Assembly (NCBI GenBank): GCA_030684835.1
Contig: JAUXWZ010000179.1
Location: 1 to 64,000 of the forward strand
DNA length: 64,000 bases
Reading direction: 5' to 3'
DNA from: Beijerinckiaceae bacterium
Lineage (GTDB): Bacteria > Pseudomonadota > Alphaproteobacteria > Rhizobiales > Beijerinckiaceae
Part shown: in pieces, positions 28,596 through 35,815 of the stretch
Position numbering within the stretch: position 1 is the first letter of the stretch
Layout: every line of letters begins with the position of its first letter
Notes under the pieces: model-generated
Databases searched by the model: none
Seen by the model: only the letters and a program-made list of their open reading frames with translations
What the model was told of the DNA's origin: nothing
Translations under genes and position numbers: made by a program

Positions 28596-28985
28596 CTACC
28601 GTGCCGGAGGCGTGCAGACCACTTCCTGCTTCAAAACATAGCAGATCGACATGGAGCCGCTACGGAGATCCACCCGGAAAACGCCCGCCTCCCGCTCATG
28701 CCGTGAGGCGACGAGGCTATAATGAGAGGGCGTGAGCGCGTTCGCACCTTGGCCGGGCGGATAGCACAGGGTGACGCCAATCGTGCCTTCCTTGTCGCCA
28801 TACTGGCAGGCCCCGACCTCCCCTGTCGCCTTGTCCACCCGGTAGATGATGTTCAGCTCAATCTCCGGGGCGGCCAGAAATTCAAAATTGTTGGCCAAAA
28901 CCGCCTGCGGCGCAAAGACGCTCACAGTCGCGACCAAGGCTGCGCCAAGGACGCGTTTTCGAATTGGCATCAGAAAAGCGGGCAT
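28596..28985 (-). CDS. small secreted protein, function unknown
   Basis: A 129-residue protein. GGAG eight bases before the ATG at 28985 fixes the start. A signal peptide (about residues 9-32, VLANN) is clear. The mature domain of about 97 residues has four cysteines ([27 protein letters not shown]), suggesting two disulfide bonds in the periplasm. I do not recognise the family. It is 74 bp upstream of rpiA on the same strand and diverges from gph. Confidence 0.72.
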   Translation of the reverse strand: MPAFLMPIRKRVLGAALVATVSVFAPQAVLANNFEFLAAPEIELNIIYRVDKATGEVGACQYGDKEGTIGVTLCYPPGQGANALTPSHYSLVASRHEREAGVFRVDLRSGSMSICYVLKQEVVCTPPAR

Positions 28986-29205
28986 CTGCGCACTCCTTCA
29001 AAACGGCGCGGCAACGCGAATCGCAGGGCGACAGCATATCTGATCGCGCATCCGATTGAACGCCCGCCCCCTGCGGCGCAGTGAGACGACCCAGAGAGGC
29101 CGCGCGCAAAAACGGCGCAGCGGCGATGCAGCTTTGCAATTTTCGCCCTGTTGTCACATGAGGACGGGGAAAGCGCCGCAAACGTCCCCATTCGTGAGGT
29201 CCCAC

Positions 29206-29916
29206 ATGTCATCGCTCGCCCCGCTGCTGGTTCTCGATCTTGACGGCACGATCGCCGAGACGGCGGGAGACCTCATTGGCACGCTCAACATGATCCTCGC
29301 AGAGGAAGGCCTCTCGCCGATCAGCCTCGAAAGCGGCAGGACGATGGTGGGCGCAGGCGCCCGCGCGTTGATCGAGCGCGGCTTTGCAGCCGGCGGCGCC
29401 CCGCTCAACGCCGAGAAGCTGGAAGCCCTTTTCCACAAATTTCTCGCCATTTACGAAGACCGGATCGCGCAGGAATCGCATCTTTACGACGGTCTGCAGG
29501 CTTCCCTCGAGCGGTTCGTGGACGCGGGCTGGCGTCTAGCGGTCTGCACCAACAAGATCGAATCAGCTTCCGTGAAGCTGCTGGAGGCTTTGGGTGTCGC
29601 TCGCATGTTCGCCGCCATCTGCGGCCAGGACACCCACATCCACGAAGGCAAGCCGATTTCAAAGCCGGACGCTCGGGCCCTGCTCATGACCATCGCGCTT
29701 GCCGGCGGCGATCCGGCGACCACGGTAATGGTGGGCGATTCGAAGACCGACATCCTCACCGCGCAGAACGCCAGAATCCCCGTCGTGGCGGTGGATTTCG
29801 GCTACACCGACGTCCACGTCAGCGCGTTCAACCCAGATGTTGTAATCTCCCACTTCGACGACCTGTGGGACGCGGTCGCGAAAATCACAAACAGCCGCGC
29901 CAATCCCGCCGCCTGA
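29206..29916 (+). CDS. gph: phosphoglycolate phosphatase (HAD family)
   Basis: A 236-residue HAD phosphatase. Motif I is LVLDLDGTIAET, motif II AVCTNKIE, the lysine motif is in GKPISKPDARAL and motif IV is MVGDSKTDILTAQNA. The cap sits between motifs I and II, as in Gph. It removes phosphoglycolate formed during DNA repair or by Rubisco oxygenation. The ATG at 29206 has GAGGT upstream. The family is sure; the substrate is inferred from the resemblance to Gph. Confidence 0.87.
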   Translation: MSSLAPLLVLDLDGTIAETAGDLIGTLNMILAEEGLSPISLESGRTMVGAGARALIERGFAAGGAPLNAEKLEALFHKFLAIYEDRIAQESHLYDGLQASLERFVDAGWRLAVCTNKIESASVKLLEALGVARMFAAICGQDTHIHEGKPISKPDARALLMTIALAGGDPATTVMVGDSKTDILTAQNARIPVVAVDFGYTDVHVSAFNPDVVISHFDDLWDAVAKITNSRANPAA

Positions 29917-29959
29917 CCACAAGCGACGCTCCGCGCGGCGCCTCTGTCAGAACCCATAC

Positions 29960-29988
29960 TTGACTTGGAGCCCCTCGCCGGAGGATAT
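29960..29988 (+). promoter_or_regulatory. candidate promoter of tRNA-Val
   Basis: TTGACT (29960-29965) and GGATAT (29983-29988) with 17 bp between. Transcription would start about 29995, just upstream of a hairpin and the tRNA at 30032. The match to the vegetative consensus is good but a promoter cannot be proved by sequence alone. Confidence 0.45.
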
Positions 29989-29999
29989 ACCCGCCACTG

Positions 30000-30028
30000 A
30001 ACGAACCCGCCCACCGGCGGTTCGTTTT
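30000..30028 (+). terminator. hairpin with T-run between gph and tRNA-Val
   Basis: AACGAACCCGCC (30000-30011) pairs with GGCGGTTCGTT (30016-30026) with one bulged base, followed by TT. It would end gph transcripts. If the tRNA promoter at 29960 is right, the same hairpin lies in the tRNA leader, so its function is open. Confidence 0.5.
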
Positions 30029-30031
30029 CCC

Positions 30032-30106
30032 GGGCGATTAGCTCAGCGGGAGAGCACTCCCTTCACACGGGAGGGGTCGCAGGTTCGATCCCTGCATCGC
30101 CCACCA
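30032..30106 (+). tRNA. tRNA-Val (anticodon CAC)
   Basis: A 75-nt cloverleaf including an encoded CCA: acceptor GGGCGAT/ATCGCCC, D-stem GCTC/GAGC, anticodon stem CTCCC/GGGAG with loop TTCACAC (anticodon CAC at 30064-30066), T-stem GCAGG/CCTGC with loop TTCGATC. It reads GUG. It marks the sharp change from core genes to accessory DNA, and tRNA 3' ends are frequent integration sites. Confidence 0.97.
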
Positions 30107-30317
30107 TTCAACTCACTGAAATCATTACGAAATTTGATTTCCCGCTTCGACGGGAGGAGACGTTTTGCGACGAAACGGAGCGGGAACGAACGCTGCGGAC
30201 TCGGGGAAAATCCGGGGACGCTGTGGGCGCAATGTTCCACGCCTGTTCGCCTCGCACTTCGCCCCGCGTGAATGGATAGGAACCTGCTACCATGTCCCGA
30301 ATCGTTTGGAGCACAAG

Positions 30318-30950
30318 ATGACCGCCGGAGCCGATCTCCTAAAGACCGTCGGAAGGAAAAAGTTTGCCACCGTGCTCGCGGACCCTCCGTGGCGCTTCCA
30401 AAATTCGACGGGGAAAGTTGCGCCCGGGCATAAGCGGCTCAACCGCTACGGGACCATGACCTTGGAAGAAATCTGTGCACTTCCTGTCGCAAAAGTCTGC
30501 GCTGATACATCCCATCTCTACCTCTGGGTGCCGAACGCTCTGCTGCCGGACGGACTGAGGGTCATGAAGGAATGGGGATTTAATTACAAAGCAAACATTG
30601 TCTGGCATAAGCTGCGGAAAGATGGCGGGTCCGACGGCCGCGGGGTCGGCTTTTACTTCCGCAACGTCACCGAAATTCTACTGTTTGGCACGCGCGGCAA
30701 GAACGCGCGCACGCTACAGCCAGGCCGCACCCAGGTGAACTACATTGGCACGAGGAAGCGCGAGCACTCCCGCAAACCTGACGAACAGTATCCGCTTATT
30801 GAAGGCTGTTCGCCCGGGCCATTCCTGGAAATGTTCGCTCGGGGCACGCGTCCAGGCTGGACGGTTTGGGGCAACCAGGCGACAGATGAGTACGTGCCCA
30901 CCTGGGATACCTATGCCAACCATTCTCAGGCGCCAATCGCCGCCGAATGA
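30318..30950 (+). CDS. MT-A70-family adenine DNA methyltransferase, modification half of an RM system
   Basis: A 210-residue methyltransferase. The catalytic motif DPPW is at residues 22-25 in ATVLADPPWRF, and GYHKRLNRYG-like, LYLWVPNAL, VWHKL and a C-terminal GWTVWGNQ motif complete the MT-A70 fold. The family transfers a methyl group to N6 of adenine; bacterial members include modification enzymes such as M.MunI. GGAG six bases before the ATG at 30318 fixes the start. It converges tail to tail (4-bp gap) with a BglII/BstYI-type endonuclease gene, so it should protect that enzyme's site. It is the first gene after tRNA-Val. Confidence 0.85.
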   Translation: MTAGADLLKTVGRKKFATVLADPPWRFQNSTGKVAPGHKRLNRYGTMTLEEICALPVAKVCADTSHLYLWVPNALLPDGLRVMKEWGFNYKANIVWHKLRKDGGSDGRGVGFYFRNVTEILLFGTRGKNARTLQPGRTQVNYIGTRKREHSRKPDEQYPLIEGCSPGPFLEMFARGTRPGWTVWGNQATDEYVPTWDTYANHSQAPIAAE

Positions 30951-30954
30951 AGCG

Positions 30955-31635
30955 CTAGGCTTCGTCGTCATCCGTTATTCCAGCCGCGCCGGACGCTCGC
31001 TTCGCTGCCGCTACACGATCTCTGAGGTTGATAAACGCGGCCTCACCGTCGTCGACGAAGTTGTTTGGTTTAATGGCAAACGTTAAAATGGGGCAACCGC
31101 CGCCGCCACCGCCTTCCAGCTTGGGCCACAGTTTCTCATGATGGGTGGTGGCCTTGCCGTAGGACGCGCCTTTACCGAGCCTCTTAAAGAGTTCCTGGAG
31201 CTCCCAAGATCGGGTAATTACGATCCCAACTTGGATAGCGCGTAGTTCGAAAAGCAGACGGAAGTTGTTGAGGTCTCTATCAAAGAATGGATCTTTGTTG
31301 TTCCATTCCATCTCGACCGCGACCCCGGATTTGAAGCAGTCCACCGCGTGGGTAGGACTCTTTATCTCGTCAGCGTCTACTTTGATCGATGTTTGGAAGT
31401 TCTTCTCAACCCACCCAAGGTCGTACAACGGCTCGTCAATGCGTCGGCTGATGAGGGAGCGGTTCCCACCGCCGACACGTACTTCGGAAGCTAGTAACTG
31501 AAAGTCACGCAGAACCTGCTGAACCTCGGCCCACTCCGCTGGACAAGCGGTTGCGAGGACGCCCGTCGCGTTCCTCCATTCTTTGACGTGATACCTTTCG
31601 GTGAGATCTGGCGGGACGAGGTGGATGGTTGACAT
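30955..31635 (-). CDS. BglII/BstYI-family type II restriction endonuclease
   Basis: A 226-residue protein from the ATG at 31635. The catalytic layout Asp99-x8-Glu108-x-Glu110 (VDCFKSGVAVEMEWNNKDP) matches that of the BglII/BstYI group (Asp84-x8-Glu93-x-Gln95 in BglII). The following DRDLNNFRLLFELRAI and the GKGASYGKATTHHEKL and glycine-run (GGGGGG) blocks are typical of this family. Members cut within GATC-centred sites such as AGATCT or RGATCY; the exact site here is not known. It faces the MT-A70 methyltransferase gene. The upstream frame to 31737 is unlikely to be coding. Confidence 0.82.
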   Translation of the reverse strand: MSTIHLVPPDLTERYHVKEWRNATGVLATACPAEWAEVQQVLRDFQLLASEVRVGGGNRSLISRRIDEPLYDLGWVEKNFQTSIKVDADEIKSPTHAVDCFKSGVAVEMEWNNKDPFFDRDLNNFRLLFELRAIQVGIVITRSWELQELFKRLGKGASYGKATTHHEKLWPKLEGGGGGGCPILTFAIKPNNFVDDGEAAFINLRDRVAAAKRASGAAGITDDDEA

Positions 31636-31923
31636 AGCCGATGGATGCCTGACGTCCTCTGAGTCGGCAAGGCTCTTCTCCGGCCTTCCTCCCCTTCCTC
31701 CCAATCGCTGAATATTCCGAGCAGATAGCCCGTTCAAATTTGATTTTTATCAGGGGATCAAGGCCGCGGTCGCGGAGATCAAAGAGGGTTAGGGCACGGG
31801 AGACAGGCATGATTATTTGATTGAGCGTGCCCGAGGTGCGGTTGCGCGCTAGGCTGAGGAGTCAGGCCAGAAGGGCGAAGAATTTCACATTTGAGCGGCG
31901 AGCCTAGCCCTGCCGAGAAATGG

Positions 31924-32124
31924 TCACCCCGTATGGGCAGCTTCCCCGAACTGCTTACGAGCTCTCACCGATTCTGAGCCCTCCTGTCCAGGTTTCGAGG
32001 GCAATGGGGCCGGACTGGACGACCTTGCAATTACCCATTTTTCAAACGCCAGCTCATGAGCCGCTGCGAGATTCTTCGAACTGGCACGGATCTCTTCCGG
32101 AGTCAGCTTGGACTGTGCTTTCAT
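31924..32124 (-). CDS. 66-residue hypothetical protein divergent from the dCTP deaminase gene
   Basis: A small ORF with a strong ribosome site (GGAGG five bases before the ATG at 32124). The first 35 residues are alpha-helical and charged (MKAQSKLTPEEIRASSKNLA then AHELAFEKWV); the rest is serine/proline-rich. It starts 39 bp from the dCTP deaminase start and points away from it, so the two share a promoter region. No family recognised. It may be an accessory or regulator of the neighbour, or an unrelated small gene. Confidence 0.5.
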   Translation of the reverse strand: MKAQSKLTPEEIRASSKNLAAAHELAFEKWVIARSSSPAPLPSKPGQEGSESVRARKQFGEAAHTG

Positions 32125-32163
32125 GCTCGCCTCCGATTCTTTTGCGGATGATAGGGCAGTGTC

Positions 32164-33663
32164 ATGACGTCTTCCATATCTAGAATTGAGCAGCCTGAGC
32201 TTTTTTTTGGTTTCGTTTCCCCGATCGGCGCGGACGTGAAAGGAGCCCTCCGTTCATTCGGAAACTATCTTAATGGACAAGGTTACCGGGTAGTCGAAAT
32301 CAAGGTCACGGATATTTTCACATCGCTCGCAAAATACCATGCACCCGATAAACCCCTTGTGCGCACGCCTCAATATGACAGGTACAAAAGCCATATTGCC
32401 TACGGCAACCAGATTCGACGTAACTTCGGCGATGAGGTGCTGGCAAGCACGTCCATCATACGGATCATCAGAAAGCGTTTAAAACTCGGCCTTCCTGATC
32501 CGGAACGCTTCACAAAAACGGCTTTCCTGATTCACCAGTTCAAGAGGAAAGAGGAAATTGACTTGTTCCGTGCGGTCTATGGACGGCTTTTCTTCCAAAT
32601 TTCCGTTTATTCAAGACGCGGTGCACGAGTGGATGCCATCTCAAGAGCTTTCGCGAGCAGTCGAAATTCTGCACTCCCTCACCACTACCGTTCTCAAGCT
32701 GAAGCGATTGTGCAAATCGACGAAAATGAAATCGACGAACTCCACGGACAGCGAGTTGCAAAGATATTTCACGACGCGGATTTCCTCATAAATTTAGACA
32801 TAGCGAAAAGCGTGCAAGATCAAGTTCATCGGTTCTGTGACCTAGTGTTTTCGTCAAATTCCATCTCGCCGACAAAAATGGAATACGGTATGTTTTTGGC
32901 AAAGGCCGCAGCCCTGCGAACTCTGGACCTTTCGCGACAGGTCGGTGCTGCGATATTCACTCCACAAGGTGAAGTTGTGTCACTTGGCTCAAACGAGGTG
33001 CCAAAAGCAACTGGGGGCACATACTGGCCAGATGAGGAACATGACGATCGAGAATTTCGCAGAGCCCACGATTCGAACGATGGACGTAAACGTGAAATTC
33101 TCAGTGAGATATTGACACTTCTGGGGGCGGAAAAGTCGTTGGAAGACGTGCTCAAGCGCGCGGATGTCAGAGACTCACAGTTTATGGACGCGTTGGAGTA
33201 TGGACGAATTGTCCACGCAGAAATGTCCGCCATTTGTGATGCTGCCCGTCTTGGCCGATCGGTTAAGGGCTCCGTCCTATATTGCACAACTTTCCCTTGC
33301 CACATGTGCGCGAAGCACATAGTTGCCAGCGGACTATGCGAGGTCGTGTTTCTCGAACCTTATCCTAAGAGTTTAGCTTCGGAATTACACAGCGATTCGA
33401 TCGAAATCGAAGGAGCCGATCGCGGGCGATATCAAAGTTTCCCCTCTGCCCGCTTTTCACATTTCTATGGCGTAACACCCCGCCGTTATAGAGAGCTCTT
33501 CGAGCGTGGGAAAAGAAAAGACGATGACGGGGGCTTCGTACATCACGGTACGGGTATCGCTCGCCCTTTCATGGAAGTTAAGTTCCCCTTTTATATTCAG
33601 CACGAAACACAAATTCTGCGGGAAGCTTCAGGCTCCCTGGCAGCCGCAGCGGAGGCCGACTAG
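32164..33663 (+). CDS. two-domain anti-phage dCTP deaminase (DCD/AvcD-like)
   Basis: A 499-residue protein. The N-terminal half (about 1-240) is a kinase-like domain with a degenerate P-loop, FFGFVSPIGADVKG. The C-terminal half is a zinc cytidine/dCMP-deaminase domain: His351-Ala-Glu353 (catalytic glutamate) in IVHAEMSAICDAARLGRSV and Pro378-Cys379-His-Met-Cys382 in TFPCHMCAKHIVASGL. This order is that of the dCTP deaminases that deplete dCTP upon phage infection (AvcD and DCD). The gene is visibly richer in AT than its neighbours, a sign of transfer, and lies beside an RM system. The domains are seen; the defence role is inferred from the family. Confidence 0.85.
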   Translation: MTSSISRIEQPELFFGFVSPIGADVKGALRSFGNYLNGQGYRVVEIKVTDIFTSLAKYHAPDKPLVRTPQYDRYKSHIAYGNQIRRNFGDEVLASTSIIRIIRKRLKLGLPDPERFTKTAFLIHQFKRKEEIDLFRAVYGRLFFQISVYSRRGARVDAISRAFASSRNSALPHHYRSQAEAIVQIDENEIDELHGQRVAKIFHDADFLINLDIAKSVQDQVHRFCDLVFSSNSISPTKMEYGMFLAKAAALRTLDLSRQVGAAIFTPQGEVVSLGSNEVPKATGGTYWPDEEHDDREFRRAHDSNDGRKREILSEILTLLGAEKSLEDVLKRADVRDSQFMDALEYGRIVHAEMSAICDAARLGRSVKGSVLYCTTFPCHMCAKHIVASGLCEVVFLEPYPKSLASELHSDSIEIEGADRGRYQSFPSARFSHFYGVTPRRYRELFERGKRKDDDGGFVHHGTGIARPFMEVKFPFYIQHETQILREASGSLAAAAEAD

Positions 33664-34242
33664 GCGTATACGGCTACCGGCCGGTGCGAGAGCGTTAACC
33701 GATGAGTGAGATGCTGTCGCGCTGTAGGCCGCCAATGAGTCGGCAGAACAAGGGGGAGCGCCTATGTCCGCATCTGAAGACGGCACCATTAAGCGCGACA
33801 TGCGCGGGTTCGCGAGTATGGATCCTGAGAAGCAACGTGAGATCGCTAGAAAGGGAGGCCGGGCCGTACCGCAGGAAAAGCGTTCATTCAGCCAGAATCG
33901 CGGTCTCGCGAGTGCTGCAGGTCGAAAGGGTGGAAAAGTCCGGATGGAAAAAGAGCGCCCTTGAGGGTGGCCAAGTTTTCCAAGTGGCGTCGCGGGGTGG
34001 AAGGGGCCGTTATTTGACGCTCCCTCCGCAAAATGCCGGGCGCCGCGAAGGGGCGCCAGGAGTTCAATGAGTTGGCGATCGTCCTCCGGAACGTCGTGTG
34101 AGGCCGTCACGGTGGCCACGATCGGGGACAGCGCCACGACCGGAACAGCGGCGAGGGCGGCAAAAACGGCGCGGCGGGTCGTGGATATTTCGGGAAAGTT
34201 TGGGCGCGCGTCTGCGCCCGTGCTATGCGCACGATTAGCCAT
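33628..34242 (-). CDS. Tat-like signal protein, possibly with a runaway C-terminus
   Basis: The ATG at 34242 has GGAG seven bases upstream. The N-terminus reads like a small exported phage- or plasmid-associated protein: charged head, FPEISTTRRAVFAALAAVP (twin-arginine and hydrophobic stretch), then a charged DVPEDDRQLIELLAPL helix. After about residue 75 the composition becomes arginine/proline/serine-rich, and this part is antisense to the KGG gene, so it is probably not native. I read this as a gene truncated by a rearrangement whose frame happens to stay open to 33628. Confidence 0.4.
   Translation of the reverse strand: MANRAHSTGADARPNFPEISTTRRAVFAALAAVPVVALSPIVATVTASHDVPEDDRQLIELLAPLRGARHFAEGASNNGPFHPATPLGKLGHPQGRSFSIRTFPPFRPAALARPRFWLNERFSCGTARPPFLAISRCFSGSILANPRMSRLMVPSSDADIGAPPCSADSLAAYSATASHSSVNALAPAGSRIRLVGLRCGCQGA
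33764..33964 (+). CDS. KGG-repeat (Con-10-like) stress protein, copy 1
   Basis: A 66-residue basic, hydrophilic protein with the repeat unit RGFASMDPEKQREIARKGG, then RSFSQNRGLASAAGRKGG, each ending in the KGG signature of the general stress protein/Con-10 family. The members are small, disordered, desiccation- or stress-induced proteins. GGGGGAG upstream of the ATG at 33764 supports the start. It is read opposite to, and entirely within, a longer minus-strand frame (33628-34242); the KGG frame is the better supported one here. A second copy is at 37097. Confidence 0.78.
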   Translation: MSASEDGTIKRDMRGFASMDPEKQREIARKGGRAVPQEKRSFSQNRGLASAAGRKGGKVRMEKERP

Positions 34243-34330
34243 TGCGAATCTCCTATCGTTCGCCGTGGTTAGGGCCGAGTAAGAGGTGGCTGCCTCTTGC
34301 TCGGCCCGACGTTTTTGATATCGTCTACCC

Positions 34331-34531
34331 ATGGGGTCGTTGTCAATATCGAAAACCAAGAACAAGGGCGGGCGTCCTCGCGTTGACGCGACGCCGGTCA
34401 TGGTCCGCTTGCTACCAACGCAGAGATCGGCTGTCGACGCCTGGATCGCCTCCCAGCCCGACCCCAAGCCCACGCGCCCGGAGGCTATCCGCCGGCTAAT
34501 CGACCTCAGCATCCCGCGCGATTCGAAATGA
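34331..34531 (+). CDS. small ribbon-helix-helix-like protein
   Basis: A 66-residue protein. KGGRPRVDATPVMVRLLPTQ looks like the beta strand and linker of a ribbon-helix-helix fold, then two helices follow (RSAVDAWIASQ and TRPEAIRRLIDLSI). The pattern is common in small DNA-binding antitoxin-like or phage regulators. The stop overlaps the next start (ATGA). It heads a chain of five tiny genes, so it may regulate them. No strong ribosome site is visible, and a downstream start is possible. Confidence 0.55.
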   Translation: MGSLSISKTKNKGGRPRVDATPVMVRLLPTQRSAVDAWIASQPDPKPTRPEAIRRLIDLSIPRDSK

Positions 34532-34752
34532 AAATCAGGCCCACCGCCATTGAACGAGCATTCGAACTTGCCGCATCGGGTAAGTTTCAAACGACGAACG
34601 ATGTACGCGCTAAGCTCCGCTCAGAGGGATTTTCGCTTCAACCAATTCAAGGCCGCACGCTGATGTCTCAGTTACGAGCGTTGCTCAAAGAATCAGAGCG
34701 ATCGAAGTCCGTCGCCGTCGATACATCGAACCTCAGCAAAGACGAATTATGA
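34528..34752 (+). CDS. 74-residue hypothetical protein in a small-gene chain
   Basis: Starts with an ATG that overlaps the previous stop by four bases. The helical N-terminus (IERAFELAASGKFQTTNDVR) and the KLRSEGFSL and LMSQLRALLK stretches resemble small helix-turn-helix-type proteins of accessory regions. No named domain is recognised. Its own stop overlaps the next gene's start (ATGA). Confidence 0.6.
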   Translation: MKIRPTAIERAFELAASGKFQTTNDVRAKLRSEGFSLQPIQGRTLMSQLRALLKESERSKSVAVDTSNLSKDEL

Positions 34753-34847
34753 GACGTCATCGCACTGGCGCACGTCAGCACAACGCTCACGTGATCGCTT
34801 GGCAAATCCGGCGCATGTGGATGAAGCGTGCGGGCCTGCTCACATAA
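34749..34847 (+). CDS. 32-residue arginine/histidine-rich microprotein
   Basis: ATG at 34749 overlaps the previous stop (ATGA). The peptide is strongly basic (MRRHRTGARQHNAHVIAWQ then IRRMWMKRAG) with an amphipathic middle. It is too short for gene finders. The overlap is the main evidence for it. It may bind RNA or the membrane. Confidence 0.45.
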   Translation: MRRHRTGARQHNAHVIAWQIRRMWMKRAGLLT

Positions 34848-34883
34848 AGGGCGGCATTGCGGCCGGCATACGGAGGATCTGAA

Positions 34884-34964
34884 GTGACGCGTAAACGCCA
34901 GTTCCTTTATGTCGTGCCGTTTATGACGGTGGTGCTTTTCATTGTGTGGATGCTGTTCTGGTGA
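34884..34964 (+). CDS. 26-residue membrane microprotein, first of a pair
   Basis: GTG start with GGAGG seven bases before it. A short basic head (VTRKRQF) is followed by one hydrophobic helix (LYVVPFMTVVLFIVWMLFW). It has nothing but a single membrane span. Its stop overlaps the next gene (GTGA). Confidence 0.5.
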   Translation: MTRKRQFLYVVPFMTVVLFIVWMLFW

Positions 34965-35047
34965 ATAAGTCCAACCTCATCACTGCGATGTTTGTGGCCG
35001 CCTTATCCGCCGCACTGGCCTTGCTGCTCTTGCTGGCGCTTCGATAA
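34961..35047 (+). CDS. 28-residue membrane microprotein, second of a pair
   Basis: GTG at 34961 overlaps the previous stop by four bases. After VNKSNLITA comes one hydrophobic helix very rich in alanine and leucine, then a final arginine. Like its neighbour it looks like a single-span membrane peptide. The coupled pair could be a toxin-like or holin-like unit, or a small membrane regulator; the sequence does not tell. Confidence 0.5.
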   Translation: MNKSNLITAMFVAALSAALALLLLLALR

Positions 35048-35143
35048 GGCGACGTTACCCCACTGTTCACAGAGAGGCTGGCACTCGACTCTGCTCGCGC
35101 TTCGCGAGTAGCCTTGCATCTATAAAATGCTGGGAGGGCGCCA

Positions 35144-35398
35144 ATGTCGGAACGTGGACTTCATCGACTTTTCAACCGCGCGCGTCTTGATGACCGCTTA
35201 GTCAATGAGCTGATCGGCTTGGCCCGCGGGCTGTTGGCTGACGGCGAGGTGAATGAAGCCGAGGCGAAGTATCTGCTCGCCTGGTTGGCCGCCAACCATG
35301 AAGTCAGCGGCAATAGTCCCGATCTCGAGATTACGCCCAAGCTGCCACCAGAAGCGCAAAGAGGGAGCCGCCGAAACTTGCCGCAATTAGAGCTATGA
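35144..35398 (+). pseudogene. N-terminal fragment of a BRCT-domain-type protein
   Basis: GGGAGG upstream of the ATG supports translation. Residues about 14-52 (DRLVNELIGLARGLLADGEV then NEAEAKYLLAWLAANHEV) match the start of proteobacterial BRCT-domain proteins of unknown function. The C-terminal 25 residues lose the family pattern, and a membrane-protein gene is read on the other strand over the same DNA, so I think the gene was cut near 35330. It is about one quarter of the usual length. The BRCT part itself is missing. Confidence 0.5.
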
Positions 35399-35471
35399 TG
35401 ATGCCATAATCAAACATGAGATAGATCGTCAGAGCCGCGCCTACATACGTAGAAATCAGTACATGAATCAT
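35331..35471 (-). CDS. 46-residue two-helix membrane protein
   Basis: The ORF has two hydrophobic helices (VLISTYVGAALTIYLMF and IIIALIAASFGGSLFALLVA) and almost no loop. A G-rich stretch (CGGGGGCCGGG) precedes the ATG at 35471. Its 3' end overlaps the plus-strand fragment at 35144-35398 by 68 bp. No family recognised. Confidence 0.5.
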   Translation of the reverse strand: MIHVLISTYVGAALTIYLMFDYGIIIALIAASFGGSLFALLVAAWA

Positions 35472-35815
35472 GCCCGGCCCCCGCGGCTTAGTGTCATTCA
35501 GCTAGCTGGCTGCGCGGTCCTACCAACCACGCAACCCTCCGCAATAAAAAACGGCTGCCGGTACATCCGCGGTCAGCCGGCTTTTCGCCTCAAGCTGAAG
35601 CCAACATAATCGAAGCGAAGCCGATCCGCAATCCAGGCGCCCCGCCAGGATTGGAACATGCAAGCAATCGTACTGTTAGCTGCTTCTGAGAGCAGAGGCT
35701 GTTCGTAGAGATCGGCATGGGAACCGTGCTTAGTGAAGATTCGATGTTCGTCGTGCGGCCCATGGTCTGGGACATGCACGTACGCTCGCGTTGGCTATGA
35801 TCGCCAGGGTTGGTT
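35472..35815. other. 344-bp region with a terminator and one doubtful ORF
   Basis: One minus-strand frame from a GTG at 35779 to 35573 (68 codons) ends just before a terminator and might be a real small gene, but its ribosome site is poor and I recognise nothing in it. No other coding signal is seen. Confidence 0.35.
35545..35579 (-). terminator. intrinsic terminator, minus strand
   Basis: CGGCTG and CAGCCG (35552-35557 and 35574-35579) form a stem with an inner CCGG..CCGCGG pairing; on the minus strand it is followed by TTTTTTATT. It would end transcripts from the receiver-protein genes or the small ORF at 35573-35779. Confidence 0.65.

Noticed and set aside
30043-30240. A 65-codon minus-strand frame with the string CRDRTCDPSRVKGV
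   Set aside because: This is the reverse strand of the tRNA-Val gene. Peptides of this kind appear in annotations as tRNA artefacts.
31900-32170. Search for an AvcI-like inhibitory RNA at the dCTP deaminase
   Set aside because: No clear hairpin RNA or terminator could be defined by eye. Left as a question in the findings.
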